Below, one piece after another: positions 36,032-44,898 of a DNA stretch of 64,000 bases. Source of the DNA: an uncultured Flavobacterium sp. (GTDB lineage Bacteria > Bacteroidota > Bacteroidia > Flavobacteriales > Flavobacteriaceae); contig NZ_OX638201.1 of NCBI RefSeq assembly GCF_951805225.1, positions 1,178,001 to 1,242,000 of the forward strand. The letters run 5' to 3'. Each line of letters opens with the position of its first letter. Within the stretch, counting starts at the first letter, position 1. A model generated the notes under the pieces. It was not told the origin of the DNA. It saw nothing but the letters and a program-made list of their open reading frames with translations, and did no database searches. The position numbers and the translations under genes are program-made.

Positions 36032-36065
36032 AAATACGGTATTCTGAAAAGGTACCGTATTTGTC
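36032..36065 (+). terminator. Terminator of uptake locus 2
   Basis: Stem AAATACGGTA / TACCGTATTT with an 11-base loop and a weak T tract, 24 bases after the last stop. Confidence 0.65.
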
Positions 36066-36131
36066 TATTTAACTAAAAAAGGAATATTTATGGAAGATTT
36101 AAAGAGATTGGCTTGCCTGAATGTTTAGTTT

Positions 36132-36299
36132 TTAATTTGAATTTTGAATTTTAAAAGTATAGGTTGTTACTTCCGTTAATGTGATTTTACACTTCTTATT
36201 AGAATAATATTTTTTTGTGATGTTTAATTCAAAACCTGCAAAAAGCATTGTAATTACTAAAGTCAAAATTATAGCTGTTTTTATTTCTTTATATTCCAT
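36132..36299 (-). CDS. Small membrane protein, 55 residues
   Basis: An ATG at 36299 opens a 55-codon frame (MEYKEIKTAIILTLVITMLF...) with one hydrophobic helix at about residues 8-24 and a Lys/Thr-rich tail. It begins 17 bases after the stop of the AraC-GyrI gene on the same strand, so it may be its co-transcribed neighbour. No family recognised. The rest of the gap to 36007 holds only the terminator of the preceding operon. Short and unverified. Confidence 0.4.
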   Translation of the reverse strand: MEYKEIKTAIILTLVITMLFAGFELNITKKYYSNKKCKITLTEVTTYTFKIQNSN

Positions 36300-36316
36300 T
36301 TTTAAGAAGTTTTAAT

Positions 36317-37219
36317 TTATTCAATTGGAATACAAAAATCTACGATACTTATTTTTTCCGGATGCTCATTGAAATTATTATAATAAATTTCATAAGGATT
36401 TCGATCCGCTTTTTTATATCCGTTTTCGTTCATCCAAATAAAAAGGCCACTCCATGATTTCTCAAATTCATCTATTCTAATTTCAAAATGTCCTACAATA
36501 AATTTACCACTTTCAATTGTCGTTAAACCAATTTCTCCGTCAACATTAATTTTTTCTTTCAGGGAAATACAAGCACTCATTCTAACTTTATCGGGATCTG
36601 TAACTTTAAAACTGTCGTGATAAATAGTAATTATTTTTACGTTTTCATTTTCTAAAAGCCCTTTTGGAGTTGCCCACTTAATTAATTTTGTATAAGCATT
36701 ATGCATTCCTTCGTGTCCAATTTGGGTAATATAGGCAAGATCTAATTTTGGTAATTCTTTAATTTCAATTTTTGCTTTCATTTTAATCCAATTTTTATGA
36801 TTATTAATGTTGCAAATATATTCGTCAGTTATGCCATTTTCTTGTCCATTCTTGCTATCCGGTTTACCAATCTTGCTAAATTTGTTTGCGTGGTTTCTTC
36901 TGAAGTCGGAGGGACTTATTGCGTAAAATTTCTTAAAAGTTCTGGTAAAAGAAGAATTGCTGTTAAATCCATATTGTAATGAAAGTTCAGAGATTGTGAT
37001 TTCTTTTTTATGTATAAGTATTAATGCAGCTTTTTCAATTCTTTTACGAGTAACGTATTGATTTATATTCTCGTTTGTGATTGCTTTAAAAATTCTGTGC
37101 AAATGGAATGGCGAGTAATTTCCAATTTTAGCGATAGTTTCCAAAGTCAGTTCCTGATCTAAATTGTGGTCAATAAATAGTAATATGTTATTAATCCTTT
37201 TTATGTAATCTTCTTTCAT
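36317..37219 (-). CDS. AraC-family regulator with GyrI-like effector domain
   Basis: Transcription factor of 300 residues. The N-terminal AraC double helix-turn-helix (about 8-107, ETIAKIGNYSPFHLHRIFK and ISELSLQYGFNSNSSFTRTF) comes before a C-terminal GyrI/Rob-type small-molecule binding domain (about 145-300, KIEIKELPKLDLAYITQIGH at its start). This order is that of the Rob/SoxS-like GyrI regulators that sense hydrophobic or drug-like compounds. Divergent from the DUF1203 gene. Confidence 0.9.
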   Translation of the reverse strand: MKEDYIKRINNILLFIDHNLDQELTLETIAKIGNYSPFHLHRIFKAITNENINQYVTRKRIEKAALILIHKKEITISELSLQYGFNSNSSFTRTFKKFYAISPSDFRRNHANKFSKIGKPDSKNGQENGITDEYICNINNHKNWIKMKAKIEIKELPKLDLAYITQIGHEGMHNAYTKLIKWATPKGLLENENVKIITIYHDSFKVTDPDKVRMSACISLKEKINVDGEIGLTTIESGKFIVGHFEIRIDEFEKSWSGLFIWMNENGYKKADRNPYEIYYNNFNEHPEKISIVDFCIPIE

Positions 37220-37494
37220 ATTTCAGTTTTCTACCGTTCTAAATTAATCTTTTAATGAAATATCAATCAATAGTTGAATCAAAAATTATCAATTAAAAAA
37301 CATTCCAGGAATAAACCAATTGCAAACCAAACTTCATTATTGGTCATTGAACAGCAATTGAAAACAATTTAGAATATTAAAGAGTCATAATTTCTCTTCT
37401 TTTCCTGTTGGGATTGATGGAAAATTGAGCAAGAAACGGATTCTTAATAAGAAGAACAGCATATAAATTTGTTTTTATTTAAAATATAAAAAAC

Positions 37495-37974
37495 ATGAAA
37501 AAATTTAAAATTGTTCCGTTGTCTAAAGAGTTTGTAAGTCAAATTCGGAAAACAAATATTGATAATTTTGGTAATCAGGTTTACGAGCAATTAGCAACGG
37601 GAAAAGGACCATGCCGAATTTCGTTGAAACCATTTAATGTCGGTCAGGATATTCGTTTGGTTTTTGCTTATAGTCCGTTTTCAGAAAACAATGCTTTTAA
37701 TCAATCCGGACCTATATTTATTCACAAAAACGAAGTCGAGCAATATTCGGATATTTACAATTTCCCTAAAGAATTAAAAGCAGATAAAGAAAATTTTCCT
37801 TTATCGCTAATTGGCTATAGCAAAGAACAAAAAATGATTTTCACTAAATTAGTTGGCGACAATGATATCGATTTACTAATTGCAGAAATCTTTGAAACAA
37901 AAAGCGATGTTGAATATCTTCATGCAAGAAATTCAGAAGCTTGTTGTTTTATTTGTAAAATCGAAAGGGTGTAG
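37495..37974 (+). CDS. DUF1203 family protein
   Basis: Cytoplasmic protein of 159 residues without signal or membrane segment. Motifs GKGPCRISLKPF, ILAYSPF-like VFAYSPFSENNAF, GPIFIH and the C-terminal HARNSEACCFICKIER match the DUF1203 family. The paired Cys residues near the C-terminus are conserved there. Biochemical role unknown. It has its own upstream region of 275 bases, with TAAATTTG (37464-37471) as a possible -7 element but no TTG at -33. Confidence 0.82.
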   Translation: MKKFKIVPLSKEFVSQIRKTNIDNFGNQVYEQLATGKGPCRISLKPFNVGQDIRLVFAYSPFSENNAFNQSGPIFIHKNEVEQYSDIYNFPKELKADKENFPLSLIGYSKEQKMIFTKLVGDNDIDLLIAEIFETKSDVEYLHARNSEACCFICKIERV

Positions 37975-38092
37975 TTGTGATCACTAATATGAAGTTATCC
38001 TTAGAATTAATTCCTATTTAGTTAAGTATTCTTTTTATATGTTTTAAAGTTTTGAAAGCTAAGAAATAGTAGCTTTTGTTATATTATTTTAA

Positions 38093-38150
38093 AGGCATTG
38101 ATTATCAATTTGTAGTTGATTTTCAATGCCTTTTTTTAATATTATGTTTT
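38093..38150 (+). terminator. Terminator hairpin, left copy of a direct repeat
   Basis: AGGCATTGA / TCAATGCCT stem with T7 after it, about 118 bases beyond the DUF1203 stop. It is about 80% identical to 39141-39195, in the same orientation, across the nuclease gene. Confidence 0.7.
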
Positions 38151-38220
38151 TGTTTTAGGTCAATAGTAACTGTTTTTACACTTTGTTTTATGTTGATTGT
38201 TCGACAATTGTAACAGATTA

Positions 38221-39078
38221 CTAATTACTTTTTTTATCCAAATTTTGAACAATTAAGCCGCCTTCAGAAATGACAAATGTTTGTTCTTCAAAAATTTTTT
38301 CCATTATTAGCCACACTTTATCAATAATTGAAAACGTCTTATTCTGATTTTTATCCTGAACGGTTAATAAGCCAGTGTAAGTAATACTTTTTATTTTTTG
38401 TATATTGTTTTGAAAACGTAGGTTTGAATTTTCATAATCATACGTTTTAGTCACTGTTACAAAAGGTTTCTGTTTATCTAGATATTCTTTGAATACCATT
38501 ATTTCATCAAACAATCTTGTTCTTTTACCATTAACCTGCTCGATAAAAATATGATACTGATAGTTTTCGTTTACTTTTATTAGATTATCATCAAGATCCT
38601 TTGCAATAATATTAGTTACTTCGGGACGCCTGATATTCATTTTGATATTTACTATTACATCAAAAAAATGTAATTCTTTTTGTAGTTCTTTATCCTCTTT
38701 ACCAGTTTCTCGTAAATGAACAATTAATATTTTATTATACTTAGCAAATTGTTGAGCATCGGCAGTATAACCACTTTTAGACACTATAATTCCTCGTTTT
38801 ATATCGGTATCATTAATGATTGATAAAAGTTTCATCACTGTTTCTTTAGTGACTTTTTTATTCCAATATTTGCATTCTATAGCAGTTCTATACGTACCAG
38901 TATTATCAGTTTCCGAAGTTAACACGTCTACTTGATGCGTAACTCCTGAGTTACCCTTGATTTTACAGTTATTACCGTATCCTTCAATATTAATGTTATA
39001 TTCTTTTCCTAAAGTTTCATAGATATATTTTGTTATAAACTCATAGGTTTTCCAGTCAAGTTTGTTTTGATCTTCCAT
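38221..39078 (-). CDS. Mrr-like PD-(D/E)XK restriction endonuclease-fold protein
   Basis: Predicted nuclease of 285 residues. The N-terminal domain has the catalytic pattern D51 ... E68-x-K70 (THQVDVLTS, then AIECKYW), followed by GIIVSKSGYTADAQQFAK, the usual end of the Mrr catalytic fold. The C-terminal half (about 140-285) is beta-rich and unassigned. No methyltransferase is adjacent, so it could be a modification-dependent or stand-alone nuclease. It is AT-rich and flanked by direct-repeat hairpins, suggesting acquisition as a cassette. Next to a SIR2 protein gene on the same strand. Confidence 0.75.
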   Translation of the reverse strand: MEDQNKLDWKTYEFITKYIYETLGKEYNINIEGYGNNCKIKGNSGVTHQVDVLTSETDNTGTYRTAIECKYWNKKVTKETVMKLLSIINDTDIKRGIIVSKSGYTADAQQFAKYNKILIVHLRETGKEDKELQKELHFFDVIVNIKMNIRRPEVTNIIAKDLDDNLIKVNENYQYHIFIEQVNGKRTRLFDEIMVFKEYLDKQKPFVTVTKTYDYENSNLRFQNNIQKIKSITYTGLLTVQDKNQNKTFSIIDKVWLIMEKIFEEQTFVISEGGLIVQNLDKKSN

Positions 39079-39140
39079 TTAGCTTAGAATTTATTAAGTG
39101 TCAATTAATGCGATAAGATCTCCTACTATTATTCATTATT

Positions 39141-39195
39141 AGGCATTGATTTTAACTTATTGTTGATTTCAATGCCCTTTTTTTATTATTATTTT
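39141..39195 (+). repeat. Terminator-like hairpin, right copy of a direct repeat
   Basis: Repeats the 38093-38150 sequence (AGGCATTGATT ... GTTGATTT-CAATGCC-T7). Its T run faces right although the genes on both sides are transcribed leftward, so it ends no visible transcript. Confidence 0.6.
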
Positions 39196-39233
39196 CCCGA
39201 CATAATAAATTTAATATTTTTTGTTTAAGTAAA

Positions 39234-42200
39234 TTATCTTTTCAATTTAAAATAAATATTTGAGAGTTCTGTATCTTCGTTTGCAATCAAGTACTTTTCC
39301 AGTGCCGTGATTATGTATTGATTTTTTCTAAATCGAGTTAAAAATATTTGATCAGAACAAATTTTCAGCCAACGAGGATCAAACTTCTCTTTTGAGTACC
39401 TCTCTGGGTTAAGAAGAAATTTGTAATATTCATTTTTAATTTTAGATCTTTCAATTTTAGATCTTTCAATTTTACCGAAATATAATAATCTAATAAAATT
39501 CAAAATCTGGATATTCTGATTTTTTCTGTAGTTATAATCACTTTTTAATTGCAAAAGAGAATTTATCTTGATTTTGTAAGTTTGTATAATCTCGTCTGTG
39601 ACAAAATTTATGTTGTCAATTGCAAAACATAAATCAACTGTTTTAGCCTCACCTGATTTTAGAAATTCATGAAGTTTTGATATGAAGATTGTTTTATCGT
39701 TATCATTTAAACTGTTATAAATTGAGTCAATGTGTTGTATATTATTTTCAAAAGTTAAATTTTCTAAATTAAATGATTCTAAAGCAAAATTTTCGTTTTT
39801 AATTTTTAGTACATTCAGTAATAAAAAGTAAGTTTGATTATATCTATAATTAATATGAAACAGATCCATAGTTTTTTCCAAATGAGAAGATTCTATGTGC
39901 ATATATTTTTTATCTATAACCATCTCTAAGTATTTATATTCAAATCCTTGAGAAAATTTTATATGCTTGATAAACTCATTTAACTTATTAATGAAGGTAT
40001 TAATTTGATAGGCACTAAAATCAAAATGAGCTATTATTATGCATATGTTTTCTAGTTTAGTTTTTAATGATTGTGCAAAATAATCATCAGAAATTATCTC
40101 GGATATAAATTTTAATTCTGGCATAAATTCATAACCCGTTTCTTCAGTAGCAGAACTTAAGAAATTTGATACATCAAAAATAAAACTGTTTGCACTTTTA
40201 TCAATTTCTATATTATTTAAATTATTCTCTTTTAAAAAGTCAAGTAAATCTTTAGGTTTAACATAATTTACAATCATTTTTAAAAGATAATTATCATAAG
40301 TGTTAAGTGCTGGAACGCCAAAGATTCGCGGAGAATCTGAGACATCAATTAATTTTATGGAATAAGCTGTTAAAAAAGCAGATATAGATTTTTCAATGGT
40401 TCTGTTAATTTTTGAAAAACCATTACCATACACAAAATTATATTCTCTAAAATTTTCTAGATCAACTATACCATGATATAGATTGGCTATATCGTTATTA
40501 GAACTAGAGCCGCCTAGTTTAATTAAATTTTTGGTTTTGAATATTTTAAAGTAGTTGTCATCAATATCATTACATAAATTCTGTATATATACACCGTTTT
40601 TAATTTCTCTGAGAAATTCAAACATTTTCTCATCAACAAAATATCTAATTTTATTCAATTCACGATCTAAGTCAATGCTTCTTACTTCATTTTTAATTGA
40701 TTGCATTTCGTCATTAGTAAGATTTGGAGATATAAATGTTAAGTGAGTTTTTCCGATCCTGTACATATTATATTTGGCTAGGAAACTAACTTCGTACTTT
40801 TTAACTTTGTTGGCTTTTACAAATATCTGTTTAAATGCATAGAAGGATTTGTGATTTTTAAAAATACTTAATAATCCAAATGCATATGATAAATCATCAA
40901 ATAAGTCAGAGGATTCGGAAATTATATATTTGTCAATTTGTTTTAGAGATTTTGCAAATTTATAGCTGCGAAGATTACAATTAATACAGTCACATGTTGC
41001 AGGTTTAGTTTTTTCTTGTAATGAAATTTTTGTTGAAAAGTCGCCTTTAAAAAAACTATGAGTAAGTTTGTTTAAAGGTTTTACTAAGTACTCTACACCA
41101 GACCAAATAAGTCTGTGAAGGCAGTATTTTATCTTTTCTTGCTGAGATTCACTAAAGTTTTCATCATCTTCTCCTTGGTATCTATTTATTAAATTAAATA
41201 AATCTTCATTATAACAAATGATACTAGCTTCTTTAACAATTAAATCATTGTTGGTTCCCTTGTAATATTTATTAAAAGGATAAAAATTAGCGATAAATTT
41301 TTCTGGCAGAACTCTAAAATAATAAAATCTATACATAGCATTGTATAATTCATCTATAATTTGATCATCCTTTAACTTTTCACCAGCATTGTATTTGTAT
41401 TTATCTAAATCGAATTTTTTTAAATAATTTAATATTTTGTAAACTTTGGAACTGTGCTGACTCAATGAATCTTGGTTAATATCAAGGTAGTTATCAAGAT
41501 CTAAAATCTCATTTTTAGCTTGATTATAATTTATAATATTTATCCCTAGGTTTTCGTAATAAATTTTTTCCGAATGAGAAACGGTATCGGATAAATTTAT
41601 AATATAAGCTCTCTGATGATGTTTTTTTAGTAAATACTGCATTTCTCTATTTACTAATTTTAAGTTTATATCTGAAAAGCTATATCCAATAAACAATATA
41701 ACTTTATTACTAAACAGAGATTTTATAAAAATTTCTTTTAAAGTATGATTCTTACTGAATTCTAGGTAATCAGTTTCTTTAAGGACAATATTATGATTAT
41801 CAAAATCTCCATGATATTTAATTAAAAGATTTTTATGTTTGGCGTAAGGTAAGTCTTCATCTTTGACTACAAGCGAAAAAGGAAGCCCTTCATTTTCTAT
41901 GATTTGTTCGAAGAAATTATCATAATTAGTGGTGACAATGTGCTGCGGATTAAGATTATAAATAATACTATGTATTGGATTATATTTATTGGTACTTTTT
42001 CTATATATAATTTCTTTTATAATGCTATTGTAATCTTTCTCTCCTTTTTCATTAAAAAGAAGCTGCGAAATTTTTAAAGCATCATTTTCGTATTCAGCAT
42101 TAAAATTTAATTTTAATTTTATACCAGCTAACAAATCTTTCCAAACTGGTAAGCCAGAATCTACAGAGACTCCAGAACCTGCAAAAACCACTAGCTTATC

Positions 42201-42260
42201 ATTATTAATAGCTTCTTTTAAAAATGCAATTTTATTTAAAATCTCTTTGTTATTATCCAT
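39234..42260 (-). CDS. SIR2-domain protein, probable defence-associated sirtuin
   Basis: A 1008-residue cytoplasmic protein. The first ~260 residues are a SIR2-like NAD-binding domain: VVFAGSGVSVDSGLP (nucleotide loop), TTN112YDNFFE, KYH150GDF (catalytic Asn and His equivalents) and FIGYSFSD. The remaining ~750 residues are helical and match no domain I know. They contain a CxCxxC motif (Cys423, 425, 428) that may bind zinc, and a short in-frame repeat (KIERSKIERSKI). Length and order resemble the DSR1/DSR2 anti-phage sirtuins, which deplete NAD+ on infection. The ATG at 42260 is preferred to the TTG before it. Visibly more AT-rich than its neighbours. Defence role inferred. Confidence 0.8.
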   Translation of the reverse strand: MDNNKEILNKIAFLKEAINNDKLVVFAGSGVSVDSGLPVWKDLLAGIKLKLNFNAEYENDALKISQLLFNEKGEKDYNSIIKEIIYRKSTNKYNPIHSIIYNLNPQHIVTTNYDNFFEQIIENEGLPFSLVVKDEDLPYAKHKNLLIKYHGDFDNHNIVLKETDYLEFSKNHTLKEIFIKSLFSNKVILFIGYSFSDINLKLVNREMQYLLKKHHQRAYIINLSDTVSHSEKIYYENLGINIINYNQAKNEILDLDNYLDINQDSLSQHSSKVYKILNYLKKFDLDKYKYNAGEKLKDDQIIDELYNAMYRFYYFRVLPEKFIANFYPFNKYYKGTNNDLIVKEASIICYNEDLFNLINRYQGEDDENFSESQQEKIKYCLHRLIWSGVEYLVKPLNKLTHSFFKGDFSTKISLQEKTKPATCDCINCNLRSYKFAKSLKQIDKYIISESSDLFDDLSYAFGLLSIFKNHKSFYAFKQIFVKANKVKKYEVSFLAKYNMYRIGKTHLTFISPNLTNDEMQSIKNEVRSIDLDRELNKIRYFVDEKMFEFLREIKNGVYIQNLCNDIDDNYFKIFKTKNLIKLGGSSSNNDIANLYHGIVDLENFREYNFVYGNGFSKINRTIEKSISAFLTAYSIKLIDVSDSPRIFGVPALNTYDNYLLKMIVNYVKPKDLLDFLKENNLNNIEIDKSANSFIFDVSNFLSSATEETGYEFMPELKFISEIISDDYFAQSLKTKLENICIIIAHFDFSAYQINTFINKLNEFIKHIKFSQGFEYKYLEMVIDKKYMHIESSHLEKTMDLFHINYRYNQTYFLLLNVLKIKNENFALESFNLENLTFENNIQHIDSIYNSLNDNDKTIFISKLHEFLKSGEAKTVDLCFAIDNINFVTDEIIQTYKIKINSLLQLKSDYNYRKNQNIQILNFIRLLYFGKIERSKIERSKIKNEYYKFLLNPERYSKEKFDPRWLKICSDQIFLTRFRKNQYIITALEKYLIANEDTELSNIYFKLKR
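39438..39474 (-). repeat. 15-bp tandem duplication inside the SIR2 gene
   Basis: AATTTTAGATCTTTC occurs twice in tandem plus a partial third unit. In frame, so it encodes a repeated five-residue unit (SKIER). Confidence 0.8.
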
Positions 42261-42339
42261 CAATACAATTTTTTATTTGAGGACAATTTAATGATTTTTG
42301 GTAAGAAATATTAGCATTTTTTTATTGTATAAAATGTGT

Positions 42340-42361
42340 ATGTTTATATTATGGTAAACAT
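42340..42361. promoter_or_regulatory. Inverted repeat upstream of the SIR2 gene
   Basis: ATGTTTA-N8-TAAACAT, 80-101 bases before the SIR2 start. Possible operator, perhaps for the neighbouring XRE regulator. No other evidence. Confidence 0.3.
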
Positions 42362-42502
42362 GTGCTATTTTTAAAGTGAAAAGCATCAAAATTTATCGAT
42401 GATTATTTCGAAAATATATAAAGACATAACTTATAGAAGTAAAAGATCAGCAGCTTCAAAAATTAAAAAAACGGTAGTATTGAACAAATACTGTCAAAAC
42501 AA

Positions 42503-42530
42503 AAAAAGAGACTTCAAAAGTCTCTTTTTA
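42503..42530 (-). terminator. Terminator after XRE regulator gene
   Basis: Stem AAGAGACTT / AAGTCTCTT with A and T runs on the two sides. It separates the regulator from the SIR2 gene, so they are not one transcript. Confidence 0.75.
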
Positions 42531-42555
42531 GAATTAATATATCTTCTATAAATAA

Positions 42556-42975
42556 TTACTTATTGATTAATTTTTCAAACCTCGCCATCATTTCATCTTT
42601 CTCTTTCAACATACGTTCGTATAACGCAATTTTTTCATCATATAATTGAACAATTTTGTCAACAGGATTGAAAGTGGGTTGGTAGCTAAACCCGGAAGCG
42701 ACAGCGTTATCCTTAAAATCTTGGAATGAATAAGTATTTGCAATCACATTTACCGCTTGTTCTGCATCAAAATTCTGAAAAGCTTCAACCGGAATTTTTA
42801 ATACAGCTGAAATTTGTTTCAATAGATTATCTTCAATTACATCTTTCTGCTCGAGCATAGAAATTTTCTTCTGATTCCAGTCATTTCCAAGATCATAAGC
42901 TAATGCTTCCTGCTTTATGTTAAGCATTTCTCTAAAACGTTTGACGTTTTTTCCCTGATGTATTTTCTGTTCCAT
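42556..42975 (-). CDS. XRE-family helix-turn-helix regulator
   Basis: DNA-binding protein of 139 residues. The N-terminal Cro/CI-type HTH (about 8-65) reads GKNVKRFREMLNIKQEALAYDL, then QKKISMLEQKD. The middle is unassigned, and the C-terminus (about 100-139) is a charged helix likely to form a coiled coil (LYERMLKEKDEMMARFEKL). I use the ATG at 42975; a TTG at 42987 adds four residues. A TATCTTTG -7 element lies 25 bases upstream. It may control the SIR2 gene but has its own terminator. Confidence 0.85.
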   Translation of the reverse strand: MEQKIHQGKNVKRFREMLNIKQEALAYDLGNDWNQKKISMLEQKDVIEDNLLKQISAVLKIPVEAFQNFDAEQAVNVIANTYSFQDFKDNAVASGFSYQPTFNPVDKIVQLYDEKIALYERMLKEKDEMMARFEKLINK

Positions 42976-43000
42976 AATGAATATCAATTTTCTAAAGACT

Positions 43001-43008
43001 CAAAGATA
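43001..43008 (-). promoter_or_regulatory. -7 element of XRE regulator gene
   Basis: Minus-strand TATCTTTG, an exact TAnnTTTG match 25 bases before the start. A clear -33 TTG is missing. Apart from this, 42976-43329 holds no gene. Confidence 0.5.
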
Positions 43009-43329
43009 AAGCCATTTTTTGAATTAAAACTCTGCGTTTCTAAAATTAAAAAAATTTCCTGTGAAACCTCGTTTTTGAAAACAGGTATTTATACGTTGTG
43101 CAAAGTTGTTTTGTTTTTGTAATTTCATTCTTGTTAATTAATTTAAAGCACTCAATCGCATTATCTAATAGGATGCTTTTCCTTAGTTATCAGTTTTACT
43201 TGATTTGTGCCTGTTTCACTTTAACAGATATGCCTTCAACACACCCACTTCTATACGCCATATTAATATAGTTAAAAATATTGTTACCTATATAATTGCA
43301 TTTTATTTTAATCATTTAATCAATAAGCA

Positions 43330-44862
43330 ATGGATTTAAAAGAAAAACTTAATCAAATTGGCCAACAGCCAGACCTAATTCTTATTATTACAGATGAGCA
43401 GCGTGCTACACAACATTTTCCACCTGGATGGGAGGAGGAAAATCTCCCAACTCTAACATTTCTTAAACAGAATGGTTTTAGTTTCGATAGAGCATTTTGC
43501 AATACCTGTATGTGTTCTCCCAGCCGCGCAACTTTATTTACAGGAACATATCCTGCCAAACATGGAGTCAGTCAAACTCTAACCGAAGGAGGTCTCTTAT
43601 CTCCACAAGAGCCAACACTCAGTAATTCTGTTCCCAATATCATGAATGTGCTTTGGGCAGAAGGTTATGATGTGCAATACAGAGGCAAATGGCATATGAG
43701 TAAAGGAGTAGCGCCTAATGGTACTAAAACAAATTACGAAGATTTAACCGCTGCAGATATTTCGCTATATGGTGCAATGGGCTGGGTTGCTCCGGATGCC
43801 GGCGAAGATGTTAATCCGCTTAATTTTGGTGGCGGATATGCAAATCACGATGCAAAGTATACAGCCGAAGCCATACAATACCTAAAGGAAGTAAAAGCTC
43901 AAAGAGCTGCAGGAAATCATAAGCCGTACTGTCTTGTTCTTTCACTTGTTAATCCGCATGATGTATTAGCATATCCAAAATCGGCAGGAACTTCAGGATA
44001 CCATTCGTCAACCTGGACCGGTAGAGAAATTGGACTTCCGGCTACTGTAAATGAAAATTTGCTTGAAAATAAAAAACCAATGGCTCAGGAACAAATTTTA
44101 GTGAATATGGCTTTAAGTCTGGGCGAAATAGCTAGTCAGGACGATAAACTAAACTACATTAATTTTTATGGTTATTTGTTAAGTCATGTAGATAAAGAAA
44201 TTGGATATCTGATTAATGAACTCTATAAGGAAGATGAGCATGGAAATAAACTGGCAGATTCTGCAATTGTGACCTTAACCTCAGATCATGGAGAAATGGG
44301 GCTCGCTCACGGTGGATTGCGCCAGAAAACTTTTGTAGCCTATGAAGAAGCGTTAAGAGTGCCACTTGTTATTTCAAATCCAATATTATTTAAAGATCAC
44401 AAGATAAAGCAATCAATAGCATTAGCGACATTGGTAGATATTATGCCCACTTTTATTGACATAGCAAATGTATCAAATCCGCCTACAGGACTTGCAGGTA
44501 CAAGTTTACTTCCTGTAATGGAGAATAATACTCCCGTTCAGCATAGTATTTTATTTACTTATGACGACATTAAGGCTGGTTCTAATAGCAGCTGGACAGT
44601 TGTAAAAGCAGCTAATCGTATCCGTTGTATCAGAACAGAAAAATGGAAATTCGATTATTACTTTGATGCAGCAACAGCTTATTTCAAACAATATGAACTA
44701 TATGATTTAATTAATGATCCATTAGAAATTACAAATCTTGCTTACGATCCGGCTTACAGCGAAATCAGAAGAGATTTAGAAGAGCAATTGCATCAGCTTG
44801 AGGTAGAAAAACTCTGGGTCAATATGCCAAAAGATGTTTATAGTACTACAACATTCAACTAA
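43330..44862 (+). CDS. Sulfatase, formylglycine type, without signal peptide
   Basis: Sulfuric-ester hydrolase of 510 residues. The alkaline-phosphatase-like fold starts at LILIITDEQRATQHF (metal ligand Asp22). The modification motif is C62SPSR66ATLFTG, whose Cys must become formylglycine, and TSDHGEMGLAHGG supplies further ligands. Most Bacteroidota sulfatases are exported; this one begins MDLKEKLNQIGQQ with no signal, and an in-frame stop two codons upstream excludes a longer start. No maturation enzyme is encoded in the window. A phosphonate monoester or choline-sulfate-type substrate is possible. The next gene starts 36 bases downstream. Confidence 0.88.
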   Translation: MDLKEKLNQIGQQPDLILIITDEQRATQHFPPGWEEENLPTLTFLKQNGFSFDRAFCNTCMCSPSRATLFTGTYPAKHGVSQTLTEGGLLSPQEPTLSNSVPNIMNVLWAEGYDVQYRGKWHMSKGVAPNGTKTNYEDLTAADISLYGAMGWVAPDAGEDVNPLNFGGGYANHDAKYTAEAIQYLKEVKAQRAAGNHKPYCLVLSLVNPHDVLAYPKSAGTSGYHSSTWTGREIGLPATVNENLLENKKPMAQEQILVNMALSLGEIASQDDKLNYINFYGYLLSHVDKEIGYLINELYKEDEHGNKLADSAIVTLTSDHGEMGLAHGGLRQKTFVAYEEALRVPLVISNPILFKDHKIKQSIALATLVDIMPTFIDIANVSNPPTGLAGTSLLPVMENNTPVQHSILFTYDDIKAGSNSSWTVVKAANRIRCIRTEKWKFDYYFDAATAYFKQYELYDLINDPLEITNLAYDPAYSEIRRDLEEQLHQLEVEKLWVNMPKDVYSTTTFN

Positions 44863-44898
44863 AGACTAAACAATAGTAATAACAATAAATCATAAATT

